Origin: Chitinophaga pinensis | GTDB lineage: Bacteria; Bacteroidota; Bacteroidia; NS11-12g; UBA9320 | Length of the DNA: 15,787 nucleotides | Assembly (NCBI GenBank): GCA_945890595.1 | Contig: CAMDCQ010000039.1 | Coordinates: 1-15,787 of the forward strand | Direction: 5' to 3' | In this document: positions 15,668 through 15,787 of the stretch, in pieces | Layout of the letters: each line of letters begins with the position of its first letter | Position numbering within the stretch: the stretch's first letter is position 1 | Notes under the pieces: generated by a model | Told to the model about the DNA's origin: nothing | Databases searched by the model: none | The model's input: only the letters and a program-made list of their open reading frames with translations | Program-made: the position numbers and the translations under genes

Positions 15668-15787
15668 ATGAAGAACATAATTTCTGCTTCAGTATTCATC
15701 CTAATTTTATTAGCAATGATTAGCTCCCAAGCGTGTAAGCATCAACCTGATGTTACTCCTAATAACAACCCAACAAGTCCTACGAAC
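15668..15787 (+). CDS. Lipoprotein, N-terminal part, cut by the right edge
   Basis: Forty codons are visible, open to the window edge. The N-terminus MKN plus a hydrophobic core (IISASVFILILLAMI) ends in SSQAC, with C23 the likely lipidated residue. The -3 Ser makes the lipobox imperfect. The mature start CKHQPDVTPNNNPTSP is a low-complexity, Pro/Asn/Thr-rich linker, typical of Bacteroidota surface or periplasmic lipoproteins. Similar openings occur in cytochrome-c-domain lipoproteins of this phylum, but no CxxCH motif is in view, so the function is unknown. An exact -7 element and a Crp/Fnr-like palindrome precede it, suggesting regulated expression. Confidence 0.7.
   Translation, partial: MKNIISASVFILILLAMISSQACKHQPDVTPNNNPTSPTN

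Overview
The window looks like chromosomal DNA from a member of the Bacteroidota, probably Flavobacteriales or a close relative. Four things point there: a secreted protein with a type IX secretion (T9SS) type A C-terminal sorting domain, a PorV/PorQ-like outer-membrane protein, Bacteroidota-style promoters (TTG-N17-20-TAnnTTTG), and starts without Shine-Dalgarno sequences. The DNA is AT-rich throughout. I see no phage, transposon, CRISPR, rRNA or tRNA signal. Most genes are housekeeping or accessory metabolic functions, in short operons that switch strand often.

Layout. 2-586 (+): 3' end of a PorV-like beta-barrel gene cut by the window edge. 646-1308 (+): AlkD-type DNA glycosylase. 1313-4025 (-): two-gene unit of a membrane-anchored penicillin-acylase-family Ntn hydrolase and an overlapping small membrane protein. 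4105-4377 (+): small DUF2805/TIGR03643 protein. 4425-4658 (-): CBU_0592-like small membrane protein. 4754-5791 (-): lipoprotein MsrB-MsrA methionine sulfoxide reductase fusion. 5999-6766 (+): enoyl-CoA hydratase/isomerase. 6794-7369 (-): PhnA-like zinc-ribbon protein. 7510-8489 (+): DgkA-type kinase followed 5 bp later by a TPR protein. 8642-10121 (+): membrane-anchored GT2 glycosyltransferase overlapping an uncharacterised 185-residue protein. 10256-13111 (+): SNF2-family helicase with a GTG start. 13156-13893 (+): T9SS cargo protein with a well-formed promoter and a strong terminator. 14055-15593 (+): acyl-CoA carboxylase beta subunit, probably propionyl-CoA. 15668 to the right edge (+): start of a lipoprotein gene.

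Functional links are modest. AlkD and the Msr lipoprotein both deal with chemical damage, to DNA bases and to envelope proteins. The enoyl-CoA hydratase and the carboxylase beta subunit both fit acyl-CoA or branched-chain amino-acid metabolism, but they lie 7 kb apart and are not an operon. The PorV-like protein and the T9SS cargo belong to the same export system.

I did not find a clear new multi-gene system. The observations most worth following up are: a TGAT-N4-ATCA palindrome of Crp/Fnr type about 40 bp upstream of the predicted start of the last lipoprotein transcript; several promoters whose -7 element lies only 4-7 nt from the start codon, implying leaderless or near-leaderless mRNAs; the overlapping glycosyltransferase/185-residue pair; and the Ntn-hydrolase/small membrane protein pair.
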